NCBI GenBank assembly: GCA_949152475.1
Contig: OX424564.1
Span: 2,790,001 to 2,854,000, forward strand
Source of the DNA: Terebella lapidaria
Taxonomy: Eukaryota > Annelida > Polychaeta > Terebellida > Terebellidae
Direction of reading: 5' to 3'
DNA: 64,000 bases
The notes under the pieces are model-generated. The model saw only the letters and a program-made list of their open reading frames with translations, had not been told where the DNA came from and made no database searches. Shown one piece after another: positions 12,337-25,704 of the stretch. Position 1 is the first letter of the stretch, and each line of letters starts with the position of its first letter. Position numbers and translations under genes: made by a program.

Positions 12337-13126
12337 TATATATACATACTCTCATAATGAAATAACGGGTTAACCTGTACAATGACACATTTGTCATTTC
12401 CTAATAATATTACTACATCTTATCGTGATCAGTTTGTACTGATGTTCGAATAATGATAAAAATGAATATCAAAAATGTTTGATGACACATGACATGTCGC
12501 ATTGGACAAATAATATGTTCTTGGCCATGGGTTTGAGTATACAAAGTATGTGTTATGTTGATTTATTTATTCATAGTAAGAACTTCAATATTTTAAAAAG
12601 TTTAGTCATAATAAATAAAAAATATATTTTGTTGATTTCAAATGTGTGATGTACTAGCTAGTAACAATGATTCATTCTACCTTCAAGTACACATTTTTTA
12701 AACATATACCAGATATTATATATTGTATACTGATGCATATAGTCATTATTTGTGACTTGTAGACGTAGAAGCAAATAATGAAAGATGAAAGTTAAAAAAA
12801 AAATTAATCACCATTCGTATGTACACTATCATTCTGTTGTAACATGAATTTCATCATTTAACAATCGAACATCAGTTTGGTATTTTTAGTAGAATCTCTA
12901 TTATTATTTGAGATTCAATTTGTAATATTAAATACAAAACAATTCTGGACATTACAAAACAAATGTGGACAAACGACAGACGCAACGCCATAGGTTCGTA
13001 ACGTAGAAACCACACAAGTCCGTACATTCGCAACATAAACTGTGTCTGTATAGGTCAAATATCACACCTGTTCATACTGTCGCCAAGTATATTTGGGGTA
13101 AATGTGATACACTGTGTCTTTATGTA
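12337..13126. other. 3' flank of the GNAT gene, no other gene seen
   Basis: AT-rich sequence downstream of the acetyltransferase stop codon on the minus strand. A minus-strand AATAAATAAA at about 12562-12573 could be its polyadenylation signal, giving a 3' UTR of about 550 bases. This is an inference from position only. Confidence 0.4.
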
Positions 13127-13274
13127 TCAAAAACCACACAAGAACACACTGGTAACAGCAAACACTGCTTCTTTAAACTCGTCCAATTTCCCATTGAGAT
13201 GCATGCGGAGGACGTCAAACACTTTTACAAATCCGAATTCCTCCATCATTTTCAGACAAGCCTGGTTCGGAACC
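13127..13274 (-). CDS. Double-GNAT acetyltransferase, exon 3 (C terminus)
   Basis: Terminal coding exon. The acceptor TTTTTACAG precedes it. The first base completes a Trp codon begun by TG at the end of exon 2, and the frame runs to a TGA at 13127-13129. It encodes VPNQACLKMMEEFGFVKVFD and a short tail containing VLRMHLNGK; the GF-then-RM pattern is the usual end of YitH/HolE-type GNAT domains, where the GF strand and RM motif close the acetyl-CoA fold. The exact phase match with exon 2 is the main support. Confidence 0.85.
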
Positions 13275-13463
13275 CTGTAAAAACATAACCGCTCAATGAT
13301 GGTGGATATGATAATTCACTGTTTCTATTACACTTGCCGCCGAATGATTTACACCGAAAGATGATGTGAAACTTTGCTTTCATCTGCTCGTTCATTTGAC
13401 AAATAAAACAGTTTCTGACAATACACACCAGTTTTATGAAAAACCACAAATTTGTCTCCTCAC

Positions 13464-13765
13464 CACATGTGGACAGTGACTTGCTGGCCGGCCACATCCT
13501 GACAGAGGCGCTGAAGCAACACTCTGGCAACGGCCGGTGATTCGGCGTACAGGGGCCCGATGATGTGGCTGCGGGGCTGGTAGTGAACAAAGGGGCGTCG
13601 ACACCCAAAGCCTGCGATATCTCCGCCAGGGGTCAGGCTCACATAGGTGGCGCCATCTGGCACATGGAACCAATTCTCCAGAAACCGCCGGCGGATCGGA
13701 GAGTTCTTCACTATGAAATGTTTGTTGTCGAAGTTAACCAGGTCTTGAAAGGGGACCTCAGAGGC
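13464..13765 (-). CDS. Double-GNAT acetyltransferase, exon 2 (second GNAT-like domain)
   Basis: Encodes residues 165-264 plus two bases of the next codon. It looks like the YitH/HolE-type acetyltransferase domain: FQDLVNFDNKHF and RRRFLENW at the start, VSLTPGGDIAGFG in the middle, and the IIGPLYAES signature followed by a helix with LLQRL. The donor is ACATGTG/GTGAGGAG. I place the acceptor at CACTAAG, which keeps phase 0 with exon 1; a second AG nine bases further in is also in frame, so the first three residues are uncertain. Confidence 0.85.
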
Positions 13766-13971
13766 CTTAGTGAAGCGAGCAGAAATATTACACACACTTC
13801 ATATTACACCAACCATTTCGTGTTAATGCATTCAATGGACAGTACATGCAAACGTATTTCATAACTGGAATGCCTCAGTATGTTCTTCGTCACATAGAAA
13901 ATACTACTCAACATCATAACATTTCTACATGCCCACACATTTGGATACATATATAATCTGTCGTCACTTAC

Positions 13972-14463
13972 CTGAACTATTTCACCGTCACATGTGGCTC
14001 CGTAGTCCGCCTTGGCTTTCTCTGTCGTGTACCGTCGTGTCGTGAATGACCCCACGTAGCCATACTTGGTGGTGTTCTTCTCCTGCTCCGCCTCGACGAC
14101 GTCTCCCGCTAGGGCACCGCTCCCCATGTGCTCCTTAGCAACCTTGTGCAGGAGCCTAGTACCAAAACCCTTGGAGCGGTACTTTTTCTCCACAAAATAA
14201 TAACATGAATAAGATGCGTAGTAGATGTCATTGCCCCAGGGAAGGTTCACAGCAGATGCCACGACCTCCCCCTCATACTCGCCGATGTACAAAGCACGTC
14301 CAGGGCTATACACCTCCAAGGCCACTTCAAGGTCACCAGGCGTCACGGCACATATTTCACTGTACCACTTCAGGACGATAGGAGCATCGCTCGGTCGCAT
14401 GGCCCGGACTTTGTATCCATCCTCATAAGTTCTGTACACTTCTGGCTCGCCAGCTGAAGTCAT
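13972..14463 (-). CDS. Double-GNAT acetyltransferase, exon 1 (start and first GNAT domain)
   Basis: The three exons give a 313-residue protein with no internal stop. Exon 1 encodes residues 1-164 with a GNAT fold: YKVRAMRPSDAP starts strand 1 and helix 1, and FVEKKYRSKGFGTRLL carries the acetyl-CoA pyrophosphate loop (R96-x-x-G99-x-G101). The product should transfer an acetyl group from acetyl-CoA to a small molecule or protein amine; the acceptor cannot be read. I chose the ATG at 14461-14463 because the family begins shortly before the YKVR strand. A possible acceptor (ACTGCACTCAG) just upstream suggests a separate 5' UTR exon. An in-frame ATG at 14574 would add 37 residues lacking any domain. 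The donor CAG/GTAAGTGA is near-consensus. Confidence 0.9.
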
Positions 14464-14574
14464 AGCTAATCTTCTCTCTGTGTGCCTGAGTGCAGTAGTA
14501 ACATGTATACCGACTTCATCAGGGATGTTATTTAGGTTATTGCCGATTATGTATATTGAACCCTGTGACACCAT

Positions 14575-16570
14575 AAATGTGTCTCCAATGATGCATTGTT
14601 AGCTTTCTGTACTTCAGTGATTAGAGAATAATAATAACAGTTTGTGGATCGTAACGTGGCATGTGTTACTACATGTATGTGGTTTGACAGAGGTACAGAG
14701 TCAATTGTGTGGGAAGTAAAATAAAAAACAAAAAGGAGATACATGTACATACCCACAAATAAGGGGTTAAAATTGATATGACTCAATATGACATGACTAG
14801 ACAGTTTTAAGATTACCTGAAAGCCAGTTTGGAAACATGTGTTTTAAGATAGTTCTTGCTTGTTGGGACACCATACACCGAGAGAGCATATGAGCCAAAC
14901 TGTCGAGATACACGATCCATCACAAGTTTTAAAGGATCGCGAGGGGAGAGGAGTGTCCTGGACGACCGGTAGAGGGTGTAAATCTTCTTGGGGTAGATGT
15001 GTTCATTCAGATGGAATGGACTGTGATTTTTTTTTTGTAATCGAGAATCCGTCTCAGATAAATGTGTTTATTCAACTGTCACCAAAAGGTCGCAAAATCA
15101 ACATATTCAGTTATGATGTAAGAAAACTGCATCTATTCCAAAGTTAAATATGTTGCACAAATTCCAGAAAACATATGATCACAGCCATTACTTGAAGGTG
15201 ATCAAGTCCCCAAGTATACAATAATTTTTGCTGGAATTCGAATCATTTTCCTGCGATGAGGAAATGAAGATATAATAACCTATACTATGTTATTACTCAC
15301 CAGAGCCTCGCAATGATTGAATGAAGCAACCTCAGTCACTTAACAGTGTGTATGGAGCATGTGGTATAGTATTAGCATTAAATATGTAGGTATTTGTTTT
15401 TCAAATACAGTTTTGCATATCACTAGATGTACCTATGTACATGACGTATGCACCACCCTAACATTTGTGATTCTATATGTTGTGGTATGTTTGTACCTTG
15501 TACGAATTCACCAATAAATTTGGAATTGCAATTGTGTTTGAATGACCTGCGTGATGAATATTCAGTAGGATTTGTACATCACATTCCGCTTGACTGAAAA
15601 CTGAAAGGTCAGTGTGATGTGAAAATCATATAAATACATAAAAATTGTGTGCTGCCTTTCATGGCCCATGTAGCGCAGCTTACTATTTCTTCTAAAGTCA
15701 ATTAAGATTAAAAATGTGTCAGACGGATTAAATATGGTATACATTCAGTGGGTGAGTAGTATTAACAGAGTAAGGTGTGCTACTTGGGCCCATTTGGGCT
15801 ACACGTAGGCACACAACTCTATTATTATGTGTTAAGCCTACTCATTCGCAGCTTTTAATAATAGTATTAACACAGTATTCTCGTGTCTCATACCTTAAAT
15901 TGGCCCTCCGTCAATGATTAGAGGCTCTCCATAGCCATTGACAATGTATTTCTACTATAAATACCACTAGCTACGTATAGTCCAATGTACGTCCCCCCAT
16001 CAGATACAATTTACAATCACACAGACATTTTAACACCTTAACTATTATTAACTATTATTGATAGTCTTTTGCTGCAACAACGTCGGCCTTTGAACATATG
16101 TAATTGTATATGTTGTGACACAAGTGTTAAATTAATTTTCAATTGGTCGTATTTGTAAAGTGTCACTTACAATCCAGGTCTGTAGCCAACTACGTAGAAG
16201 TTGAACTACTTTTTGTATGGACCGATACAAACGCCATCTATTTGTGTAATCTAATCACTAGTCTTCTTGTTCATCACTAGAATTTCATGAATTGTACCTT
16301 ATCACGCTTTGATAGAAAGTTATCCAAAATCAGGCGTCGCCGACCGTGTTTTGTTAAAAAATGTGATCCATTAAAAAACACATGCTTTATGTATATGTCG
16401 CACATATCGATAATTTTTGCCCACCAGTTGCAGTATCAAAGATGGTTTGTCTTCTGTGCAGTTAAACTGACCATGTATATTCTGAACGCGAATTAACCTG
16501 GATAATAAACCATTACATTATCATTCTTCACTATCAAAGCAAAGATCCGGTAAAAATCGAGCAGAGAACC
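14575..16570. other. No gene seen
   Basis: AT-rich sequence upstream of the acetyltransferase. The 5' UTR exon and promoter of that gene probably lie here but no clear signal could be fixed. No repeat family of the window is recognised. Confidence 0.35.
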
Positions 16571-16580
16571 CATTCGTCTG

Positions 16581-16998
16581 TGACCGCCACATATCACAGG
16601 TGTTCATGTGTGACTGCCACATATCACAGGTGGTCGTGTGTGACTGCCACATATCACAGGTGTTCATGTGTGACTGCCACATATCACAGGTGTTCGTGTG
16701 TGACTGCCACATATCACAGGTGTTCGTGTGTGACTGCCACATATCACAGGTGTTCGTGTGTGACTGCCACATATCACAGGTGTTCGTGTGTGACTGCCAC
16801 ATATCACAGGTGTTCGTGTGTGACTGCCACATATCACAGGTGTTCGTGTGTGACTGCCACATATCACAAGTGTTCGTGTGTGACTGCCACATATCACAGG
16901 TGTTCGTGTGTGACTGCCACATATCACAGGTGTTCTTGTGTGACTGCCACATATCACAGGTGTTCGTGTGTGACTGCCACATCACAGGTGTTCATAGG
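16581..16998. repeat. 30-bp minisatellite, ~14 copies
   Basis: About fourteen tandem copies of a 30-bp unit (TGACTGCCACATATCACAGG then TGTTCGTGTG), near-identical apart from single-base variants; the last unit lacks TAT. Because 30 is a multiple of three, frames stay open on both strands (for example CDCHISQVFV repeats), but no initiation context or splice signal supports translation. Confidence 0.95.
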
Positions 16999-19601
16999 AC
17001 TGTCTTCTTTGTTCTGCAACCTTTATCGTCCCTGCTAGGGGCCAGTGTCACAAAGAAAGTCTGGCTTTGGATCGCGCTGACTAGCAATGAAGACAATGAC
17101 ACCATTAGGAATTAGTTATTGCTTCATTGATCCTGTGTAGTTGATGTTGTGTATTTGCATTGATTCTCTGATTTATATAAACATGAAATTGACGACTGTC
17201 ATGATTCCTCTACATAAATGGATTATACATCGCGGCCTTAGAAATATCTTGTACTGTTCAGCAACCTGACAGCCTCCTCATTGACTGACGTAATCCCTAC
17301 ATGTGTCAACACCAAGAGACAGACCAAACCCAGGTATGATAATGATCTCAAAAACTTGACATGAAATGTTTGCTGAGAAATCTGATTTTTTCGTGTGCCA
17401 TTTGCCACATTGTTTGGTGCTATTGCCACATTGTTGGTGCTATTGCCACAAACTCAATAGCTGTTTTTTTTGTGTCATTGCCACATTTTTTGTGTTATTG
17501 CCACAAACTCAATAGCTGATGAAATATGGTTCTCACTCATTATCCCGCCATGACAGTCACATTATCTTTGGGTGGTCAGGGTCGAGCATAGTTTTTTTAG
17601 CGAAATGTTACTGTTTTATTTTTCATTATGTCAGTAAAATATTGCTCCAATCATGTCACGATGAGCTTCCTTTACTAAGGCATGCTGAGCTATACACGTT
17701 TGGTTTGTGCGTGTGTCAAGAATGTGAAGTAATATATATGTAATGCCACGCGTAATATTCTAATACACGTACTGCTTCATTAGCAAGGTATGAGGTTTGA
17801 ATGTTGATGGACAACTGGAATGGCTATAATGCTATATTTGTACCTGATCTATTAGCTTTCTGGGATGTAGGTGACTCTGTTGTTCGCAACACCATTTATG
17901 TTGCACGAAGTTATCACACGCCCACTGTCTAAGACAGTTGTCGATGAATTTCTGGAAGTTTTGTTGATTACTGGTTAGTAATTGTACCATTGTTATCAGC
18001 GTAATGTAATATACATGTCAGATGACATTTACATGTATATCTGAGTTCGATGCAATTTTCTTTTTACACATAATCATCGTTTTTCACAATGCAGTTAAAT
18101 GAATAAATCCTTGTGGTGATTTCCTTATCGTTAGTGCCAATACATCAGTTAATACAATCGTTTAAATGAAATGAGATGCAATAATTAAAACCGTCACTGA
18201 ACATGTTGAAGAGTTGTGACGTATGAAAAACACAATGTAAACACAATGAAGAACTCACACGGAACGAGAATGCGACGTCTGACATTCGTTGTGGATACTG
18301 ATCCTCCCGTGTGGTAAATGATGCCATAATGTCAATTCACAAGACGCATGAGCGCCGTCGTGCGCCATCGTAGTTGTATTGCATGCCAATGTCAATTGGA
18401 AATGTTCATCAAAAAGTATGATCACACCTCGTGGTGTCAGATTGTAGGAATGAGTTTATAAATCTATGTATTGGTGAATGAATTCGGTAATAGAAAACTA
18501 CTTTTTCACCTCCACAGAGGTCAATATTGATGACATTTCACAAAATTTATCGGAATTCAGGAAATGAGGTTCCAGAATCAATCACTCTGGTTGATACTTA
18601 AGGTATGGGTTGAAGTGAGGATGCCAATAAAACTACTGGCGACAAAATAGATAATACAGACAAAATAACTCCCCAGCGCGAGGCGAATATCCCAATAGGG
18701 AGAGACCGGCCTAATATCATTGAATCAATCTCACTACCTGACTCACTTAGAATTGCCTGATGGATTTGTCCAAAAGGAGAAATGAGCGGAATTGAAGAAA
18801 TGATTCGAGATGATCAAGAAGGTCAATGATGCCTTGAGTTAACCGTTCGTTCTTAGTCGGGTGCTCTGACAACATAGCTTGCTAATTGTGCACCGCAATA
18901 ACGTTCCATTCTCCGTCATTGCATACCTGTCAGATGATCGTGCAATTTCAAAACAAAGATTACATCACAACAAAATTTTTCCGTGTCTAGGAGTCACTCC
19001 TCACCGCACGTGACTTATGACTTGCTTCCGGTTCACGACCCTTTTCGGTCTCGTGCGGACTATGCTTCAATTCTGTATACTGTCAAAAATAGCGTCGTGT
19101 TGACGGCGCTAAATGGGACTTGGAAAAGCCTAATGGGACTTGAAAAAGCCTAAAGTAATTCGTCTCAATCATCATCTAAAAAGACACCCAACCTTGAACT
19201 GTCCTCGCTGTATTACGTATTTCCATGCAATACTTCGTGATTCATAGCTGGATTTTGATACAGGGCTTCACTGAGTATAGTGAAACTCGAGCCTGAAGGT
19301 TATGGAAACTGGGAAATGTCAGGGTGTATATATTATATATATAATATGTATAGATACACTGAATGCTACATTGAGTGGCAATTTCAATGCACATTATGAC
19401 ATGGAAAATTCTCCCCCAACTATATTGTATAAACACCGACTTGAGATTTCTTGTTCGAAGTCACTCACTCATAAGTCCGTATACACTGGATGTCTTCACA
19501 CGAATGTCCTTATTTGTCTTATCTTGATGTATAATGTGACCATGATAGACCAATCAATCGTAATCATGTAACAGACCCATACAGAACAATCATTACGTAT
19601 T
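16999..19601. other. No gene seen; old repeats
   Basis: Includes short TATTGCCACA repeats near 17400-17510 and, at about 18690-19320, one copy of a diverged repeat whose marker is TGACTTATGACTTGCTTCCG followed by GTTCACG and CGGTCTCGTGCG. Related copies occur near 22780-23270 and 24660-24800. No exon is supported. Confidence 0.45.
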
Positions 19602-20130
19602 GTGAAAAGTGCATCCTACTTCCACGTGTTCTGTCTTCCATATAAAACCAAAACCGATCAACATATTTCATGCACGAGAACCCTCACAATTATTGGGAAG
19701 ATCCTAGTGACAAAAACATTTTTGGCATCTCAGTTTACATATGCTTTGCAGGCTTTAGTGTTCCCACATGATGTTCTAGATCAAATAAAATCTCTGTTTG
19801 ACAAAGTTATATGGTCACGCCCAGGAAATACTGGCGTCACCGAGAAAGTGAATAGAGTTGTGATGACACAGGAGTATTCTAATAGGGGTTTGAAAATGTG
19901 AAATATGCATGATATTTAGCTACAAATGTTAGTAAAATGGATACCAAAGTTGGAAATCTCAAGTGATGCTAGCTGGAAGATTCTAGCTAATCACTATTTA
20001 AATGAAACAACATTAGGGAAGTCAATTTTCCATTGTTCTGTAAGAAAAGAAATAATAAGGGGGTGAAACAGTTACCACACTTCTATAAAAGTCTGGTGAT
20101 AAACTGGTCAGATTTGAAATATTAGGTAGA
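19602..20130 (+). mobile_element. LINE ORF2 fragment downstream of RT
   Basis: The plus strand encodes a stretch typical of the region after the RT domain in L1/Tx1-like LINEs: TRTLTIIGKILVTKTFLASQ and FTYALQALVFPHD, followed by an IWSRP motif, NRGLKM, and further on a WIPKL segment in the same strand. Frame breaks and missing 5' and 3' ends show it is a dead fragment. Confidence 0.7.
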
Positions 20131-21960
20131 AGATAAAACCAATATCTCTGCTATTTATGGAATAATCATTGTTTTCAATATGAAGGTAATGTTTTGTTCA
20201 TCTCTCGATGGATCAGAAATGGTATACTTGAAATCAGTGACATTGTGGAAAATAACCGATTGTCTTATCAAAAAATTATACAAAAGGTTGGAGATGACCC
20301 TCTCACTGCATTTGAATTTAATGTGAACAACAACACTATTAAACGATTCAGGTGATGTATGTTTATCTGAAAAGTTACATATTAGAGGCATTGCAATTTC
20401 TGAATTGTGCTTTCACGTGAATTTTATTTATGTTTTTAATTATATTTTTTCAACCAAATGCATGTTAACTAAAACATGCATTTCAACCAAATGCTTGTTA
20501 ATGCATGTTTTTGTGCCTTTCTGCTTGTCCTATCAAAAATAACTTGGATTTCGATTAAATCACTTTGGTCAATGGGTATAGTATTTTGTGAATTTCTGGG
20601 ATAAATATATATCTACATAATAGGTCTACGTCGTTTAACAGAAATGCAAATCATTAATGATTGTATCCTCTTCCAAGACCCATTTGATTGTGTGTTGCTG
20701 GCGAACACAAAAAAAATGTTGAGAATGGTATCAGTGGCTACGTGTATCTTTGATATAACTCGAGTAATTAGTCCAGAAACAATCATTTCCGGTGTGTTAT
20801 CACCAGCCCCATACATTTTACCTGACAAGGTTACGGAAATTTAGATAAGTTCTATCAGTAGTTGCGATAGCATACAGTTTCCGCCATTAATTTAGAGCCA
20901 CCCAAAAGTAGTGACACAGTTCAAACTGTTTTACAGCCAATGGGATATTGATGTATGATATACCTGTTTCTTATTGTTTCACATATTGAGATTCTGGAGT
21001 CTACCAGACATTGTACTGATAAGTTTCCTTGTGGCTCATCAATAAAGTTTTATTGTTTCATCAGCATTGATAACTGAATAAGAAAATGGACATTCATACT
21101 CGGATCGCAGACCGTCCAAATTCTCATATCCTAAAACACACTTGTGTCATCAGGGGAGTAAAGTATTTATCATATATCGGTAGCCGTTTTTACTGTATAT
21201 CCGATACAAATAATATACCATTGCACATACAACTAACCATAATGCTGTGACCCCTGTCGTGAGCGAATGTCATGGATCATACACATTCAATCACTGACTG
21301 GATGTTCTCCCTTTTTCATGTCTATAGTGGTTGACAATAATATACTGATAATATACACTGACTGGATGTTCTCCCTTTTTCATGTCTATAGTGGTTGACA
21401 ATAATATACTAGCTTACTGTAAATATAACTGCGTGGGCTGTAATGATTCTGTAGCGCCTTACTTTTTATCTAGAAGCCAATACCCCAATCAGAGAACAGC
21501 TCGACTTCATTGAAGCCATCCCACAACGTATCTCGGTTAAACGTTTCTAAAGATTCATCTCCAATAGGGGAATTGAGTGGAAGTGAGACGTGATTATCGT
21601 GAGCAATATAAGATAACCAAGACATGATGCAGATGTCTTGAGTCACCTGTTCGTATTTTGTCGGTGGTCAAGGCATCTGTTTAATTTATTTTGCACTACT
21701 ATAACATTGTCTTGCCTATCAATAACCCACAGTCCCTGTCTGATAGTGACGAACAATTCGAAGATAGCAAAAAAGGAGAGATTATTAGCAAAGTGGATCA
21801 TTTCCAAGAACAGTGTTTGGCAGAAAGCAAGAGGAGCGTTCACAAAATCGGATGTATCATTAAATACTTCATACTCATAAGAAACTTAGTATACCACACA
21901 ATGGTCTGGTCATGAAAACTACCTATTGCATGTACACCACAGCCACAAGGGTTGACAGAG
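20131..21960. other. No gene seen; 67-bp direct duplication
   Basis: AT-rich spacer. Around 21297-21410 a ~67-bp block beginning ACTGACTGGATGTTCTCCCT is present twice in tandem. Around 21480-21660 is a further diverged copy of the repeat seen near 18.7 kb. No exon is supported. Confidence 0.4.
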
Positions 21961-22029
21961 CAGTTTCGAGCCAGTTTTCGAACACGTGACTTGAGACTTG
22001 ATTCTGCGTCAAGTTTGGTCTCGTGAATG

Positions 22030-22530
22030 TATATATCTATCACCACCAATACTGCCAAATTTTGATGATTCCAATAACAAACGTCAAATACAACATTTTG
22101 CAATAGAAACAAAGCCCGACCAAATAGTTTATCAAACGACATACTGGCGTCATCAGGGGCAGACAGTGTTTTAGATGTAGTTGTTTCTACTGTACACCTG
22201 ATGGAATTAGCACACAACTGCCCAACAACCTATGAGAATAATTCAGAAATCCGAAACAAACCCCATGGAATAGATATAAGACAAGTACATAAGTACCTAA
22301 TCACAAGCCAAAAGGCTACTGAGTGGATGGTATCCTCGGGGACAGACTTAACGTCCACCAGCAGTGATACCGGCTCAGTGGTATGAATGTAAGTATCAAT
22401 CTTTCACCACCAATACTGCCAAATTTTGATGATTCCAATAACAAACGTCAAATACAACATTTTGCAATAGAAACAAAGCCCGACCAAATAGTTTATCAAA
22501 CGACACACTGGCGTCATCAGGTATGAAGGG
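22030..22530 (+). repeat. Solo copies of the 364-bp family (reverse to the array)
   Basis: One full monomer plus about 120 bp of a second, in the opposite orientation to the 1.5-5.2 kb array. In this copy the coding-looking stretch is uninterrupted for about 80 codons (through NCPTTYENNSEIRNKPHGID and SSGTDLTSTSSDT), whereas the tandem copies have two stops in it. It may represent the older, coding state of the sequence from which the satellite arose. No start context or splice site was confirmed. Confidence 0.8.
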
Positions 22531-22779
22531 GATATCAGGCGTCATCATGTATGAAGTAGTCTGTATACTGTTGAAATGAGCGTAGTGATGTAATGACGGC
22601 TGAGCACAATCTCATTCTACAGAAACGAGACAATACTTGAACTGCAATCGCTTCATTACGTATCCTCGTACAAGAGCTCTTGGATCACAGCTGGTATTGA
22701 AATGCATATTTTGTTGAAAGAAATTGAAGTTATGCTCAGTAATCAGAAAAGAGTGAAAGATGTCAGGGTGTCATAGGCA

Positions 22780-23270
22780 ATTATTTCGACCAGACGTCAT
22801 TGAATCAATCTAACGATCTCACTCACCCAGATAATGCCTGGTATTTTTTTTTAGTCGATTGATCTGGGAATGGAGTAGCCAATGTATCTGATTTACTAAT
22901 TTCACAGTACAGGGTTATAGCCTCTCATTCTCTGTAACTGAAAACAAAAATCGTCCGGACTGTGAGTCACTCCTCACTGCATGACTTATGACTTGCTTCC
23001 GGTTCACGGCCATTTTCGGTCCCGTGCGAAACCATGTTCCTATTATGTCGAAAATACGGCATAGACGTTTTTTTTGTCAGAAAAGCCTCAAGCATTCTCT
23101 GAAAAGACACATCCTTGACTTTCCTCGCTGTATTCCGTATTTCCGTGCGACACCTCGTGATTCAGATCTGGATCTGACGGATGGGAATGATAGGCTTTAG
23201 TGAGAGAAGTGAAGGTTGTGCCCACTGATTATGGAAACTTGGGAATGTCAGGAATGTCATTTTCCTGAGT
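22780..23270. repeat. Diverged dispersed repeat (second copy)
   Basis: Aligns by eye with 18690-19320 (TCATTGAATCAATCT, then GAGTCACTCCTCAC, GACTTATGACTTGCTTCCGG and GTCCCGTGCG) and partly with 24660-24800. These look like three old copies of one element. No coding content. Confidence 0.5.
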
Positions 23271-25690
23271 ATGGAATGGGTATCTCATTAATCGCTGAGT
23301 TCGTACTTCATACTTTCCATTATGGTTGAAAAAAATGATGTATTTCATTTTTGCGTCCGAAAGTATTTCAAGCGTGATTTCATGTCTGCTTTACACATTT
23401 ATGTGTAAAATCAAACGGACTTACATCATGATTTCACTAATATATAGAATGCTAAGGTTACAGATTGAACTCAAAATTTACTCCATCTGTAGTTTTGAGA
23501 ATTAAGACTGCAAATAAAGAATGAATACTAGATTTGTCGTAACCAAACACAATTACAGGACAGTTAACATTATCACGTGTTACTGTCACAAATCACGACT
23601 TGTTTTGGATTATGTACTGCTCTTGCCAGATCGCAGTGTCGCAAATGAAGTATGTGGATCTAGATTGTGTTGACACAATGATACTACTGGGAACTAGAAA
23701 TAAGTTTTATGTAGATGGCAAACATTAACATTCACAATGTGAGACTAGCCCTGAAATTATTTGGTGGTTAGATTTAATTGAGTGATGCTAAATACCTGTA
23801 CATATCTATGTGATGAATATAATGTGTTTTTCTTATTGAGCGTCAATAGACTAGACTAGTTCAAACTCCCATCAGCAGTTTGCTCCACATCCGCGGTGCT
23901 GCCACAAGTGAGAACAATCGCACGTTGTTGTTCGGGAGTGAGACTCGTGCAGCAACGTGAAAAACGAAAACACCACTGGATTGGTTGTGAATTCTGGCTG
24001 CTCAGTTAAAAACTGCTGTTCGTACCGTAGTTGGAAAATGTCCTCTTAGAATTACATTTTGAATCACAATTCAGTCACATTCTGTAGGCATGTGTCCACT
24101 CATCATGGATGATCAGAAAATGTCATTGAGTGTTCACAGATAACTGTTCCTTTGTCTACAAGCCTGGGTCCCCTCCATTCTTGCCCAGTTCAATGACGTC
24201 AGAAAGATGTTACACTTCATCAATTAATTCCCCTGTTACTTTTCACAGCGTACGTTAGCCTCGCATACGTCGAATCAGAAAATTGACATCGCCTTGAGAC
24301 TTTTCTTCGATTTGTATTTGTATACACTAAACTTAGTACGAATCACTACGTGTTATAATTAGTACTGATTAACTACAATAAACAATTGTATCCTGATGTG
24401 GCAAAAGTGTTGAGCAGGCGGGAAAAGTGTTGAACAGGCGGGAAAGCGTTTCCTTATCCAAGGTAGCGCAGACTAATACCTTGCCCACAAGTTTCCCCCA
24501 CAATCCTTTATCACAATTTTCTACTGCTTCTCATTCGCTGGTGTCAAATCGATTTCTATGTAGACGCGTGACCATAAACAGAGAAATATTAGTATTATAA
24601 AACTCGGATGTAAAAAGAGGAAAACGTTAATGCAAAATAGTGTTGCAATATTGAACGTCTTGTGTCGTGAGTAGGAGTCATGCCTAATGGGTGACTTATG
24701 ACTTACTTCCGCCTTACGGCAATTTTCGTTCTCCTGCGAACTACGCAAATTTGTATAATGTCGAAAATACCGTCGTGTTGATGGCACTAACTGGGATTCC
24801 GTTCTTTCGATAACAACACCATAAATTTTATATTCTATGGGAAGACAAAAAGCCTTGACCTGCTCTCACCGTACCACGTATCATTGACAAAACGTGTGCC
24901 CATTTTTTATGAACAATTCCAGGTTGACGTGAGGAATGTGTTCGCGGTGATTCGTGAATCATACTTTTCAACGTTTGTTTTGGATATCAGTTTTGGATAA
25001 TCATGATTGGTACTTTATGACCACTACAGACACGACTGAACACAAAACAAGATTACATATATAGACGTGGAATCAATACCCAGTATTAAGTATTCCGAGC
25101 AAACAAAACAGGGTCCGTTATCCAATCTCATAGTCCGGGGACAGAAAGTCATATCAGGCATACGAAGTGAGAGAAAACAAAAATGACAGAGAAACTCATG
25201 AACCCCCGTAAATTTTGAAAATAAAACATTGCTACTTTTCAATTGTAGCAATGTGAATTAGTATCGAATTATCTTGGGGGTTGAATCTTTTTGAAATTTT
25301 GCACAAAAATACCCAAAACTAATTAAGAGGGAGATATTTTTTTTAATTCTCGCTTTTCCCCAAAATTGTCGAAAAAGCCAATTTAATACATTGGCACATT
25401 TAAATCGGGAAATCATATGTTATAGTTTCTGTGATGACCTTGAATTGAACTTTCAATGACCTCGAGAGGTCAAGCAGCAATTCTGTGGCCATTGTTTAAA
25501 GTCTGATCGATAATTCTTTTCTAAATTTATCCCCTGAACAAAGATCGGTAGACATTATGGGATGCTGAAAAATTGCAAAAATCTGTTGTTTTTTGTGAGT
25601 TTTGTTGTTTGAATGAATGAACGAGAATTGAAATCTCACTTCACTCACTCAAAGCATCTTCCTAATGAATATTGATCATTCACATGTGAC
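23271..25690. other. No gene seen
   Basis: AT-rich intergenic sequence with the third diverged repeat copy near 24660-24800. Frames up to 88 codons on the minus strand have no recognisable domain. Confidence 0.35.
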
Positions 25691-25704
25691 TAATGACCTA
25701 ACAT

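Noticed and set aside
16581-16998. CRISPR array
   Set aside because: Units are contiguous with no variable spacers, and this is an animal genome; the same holds for the 39-bp array at 29.9 kb.
16580-17115. 150-170-codon repeat proteins on both strands
   Set aside because: Open only because the 30-bp unit preserves frame; no start context, splice sites or non-repeat domain.
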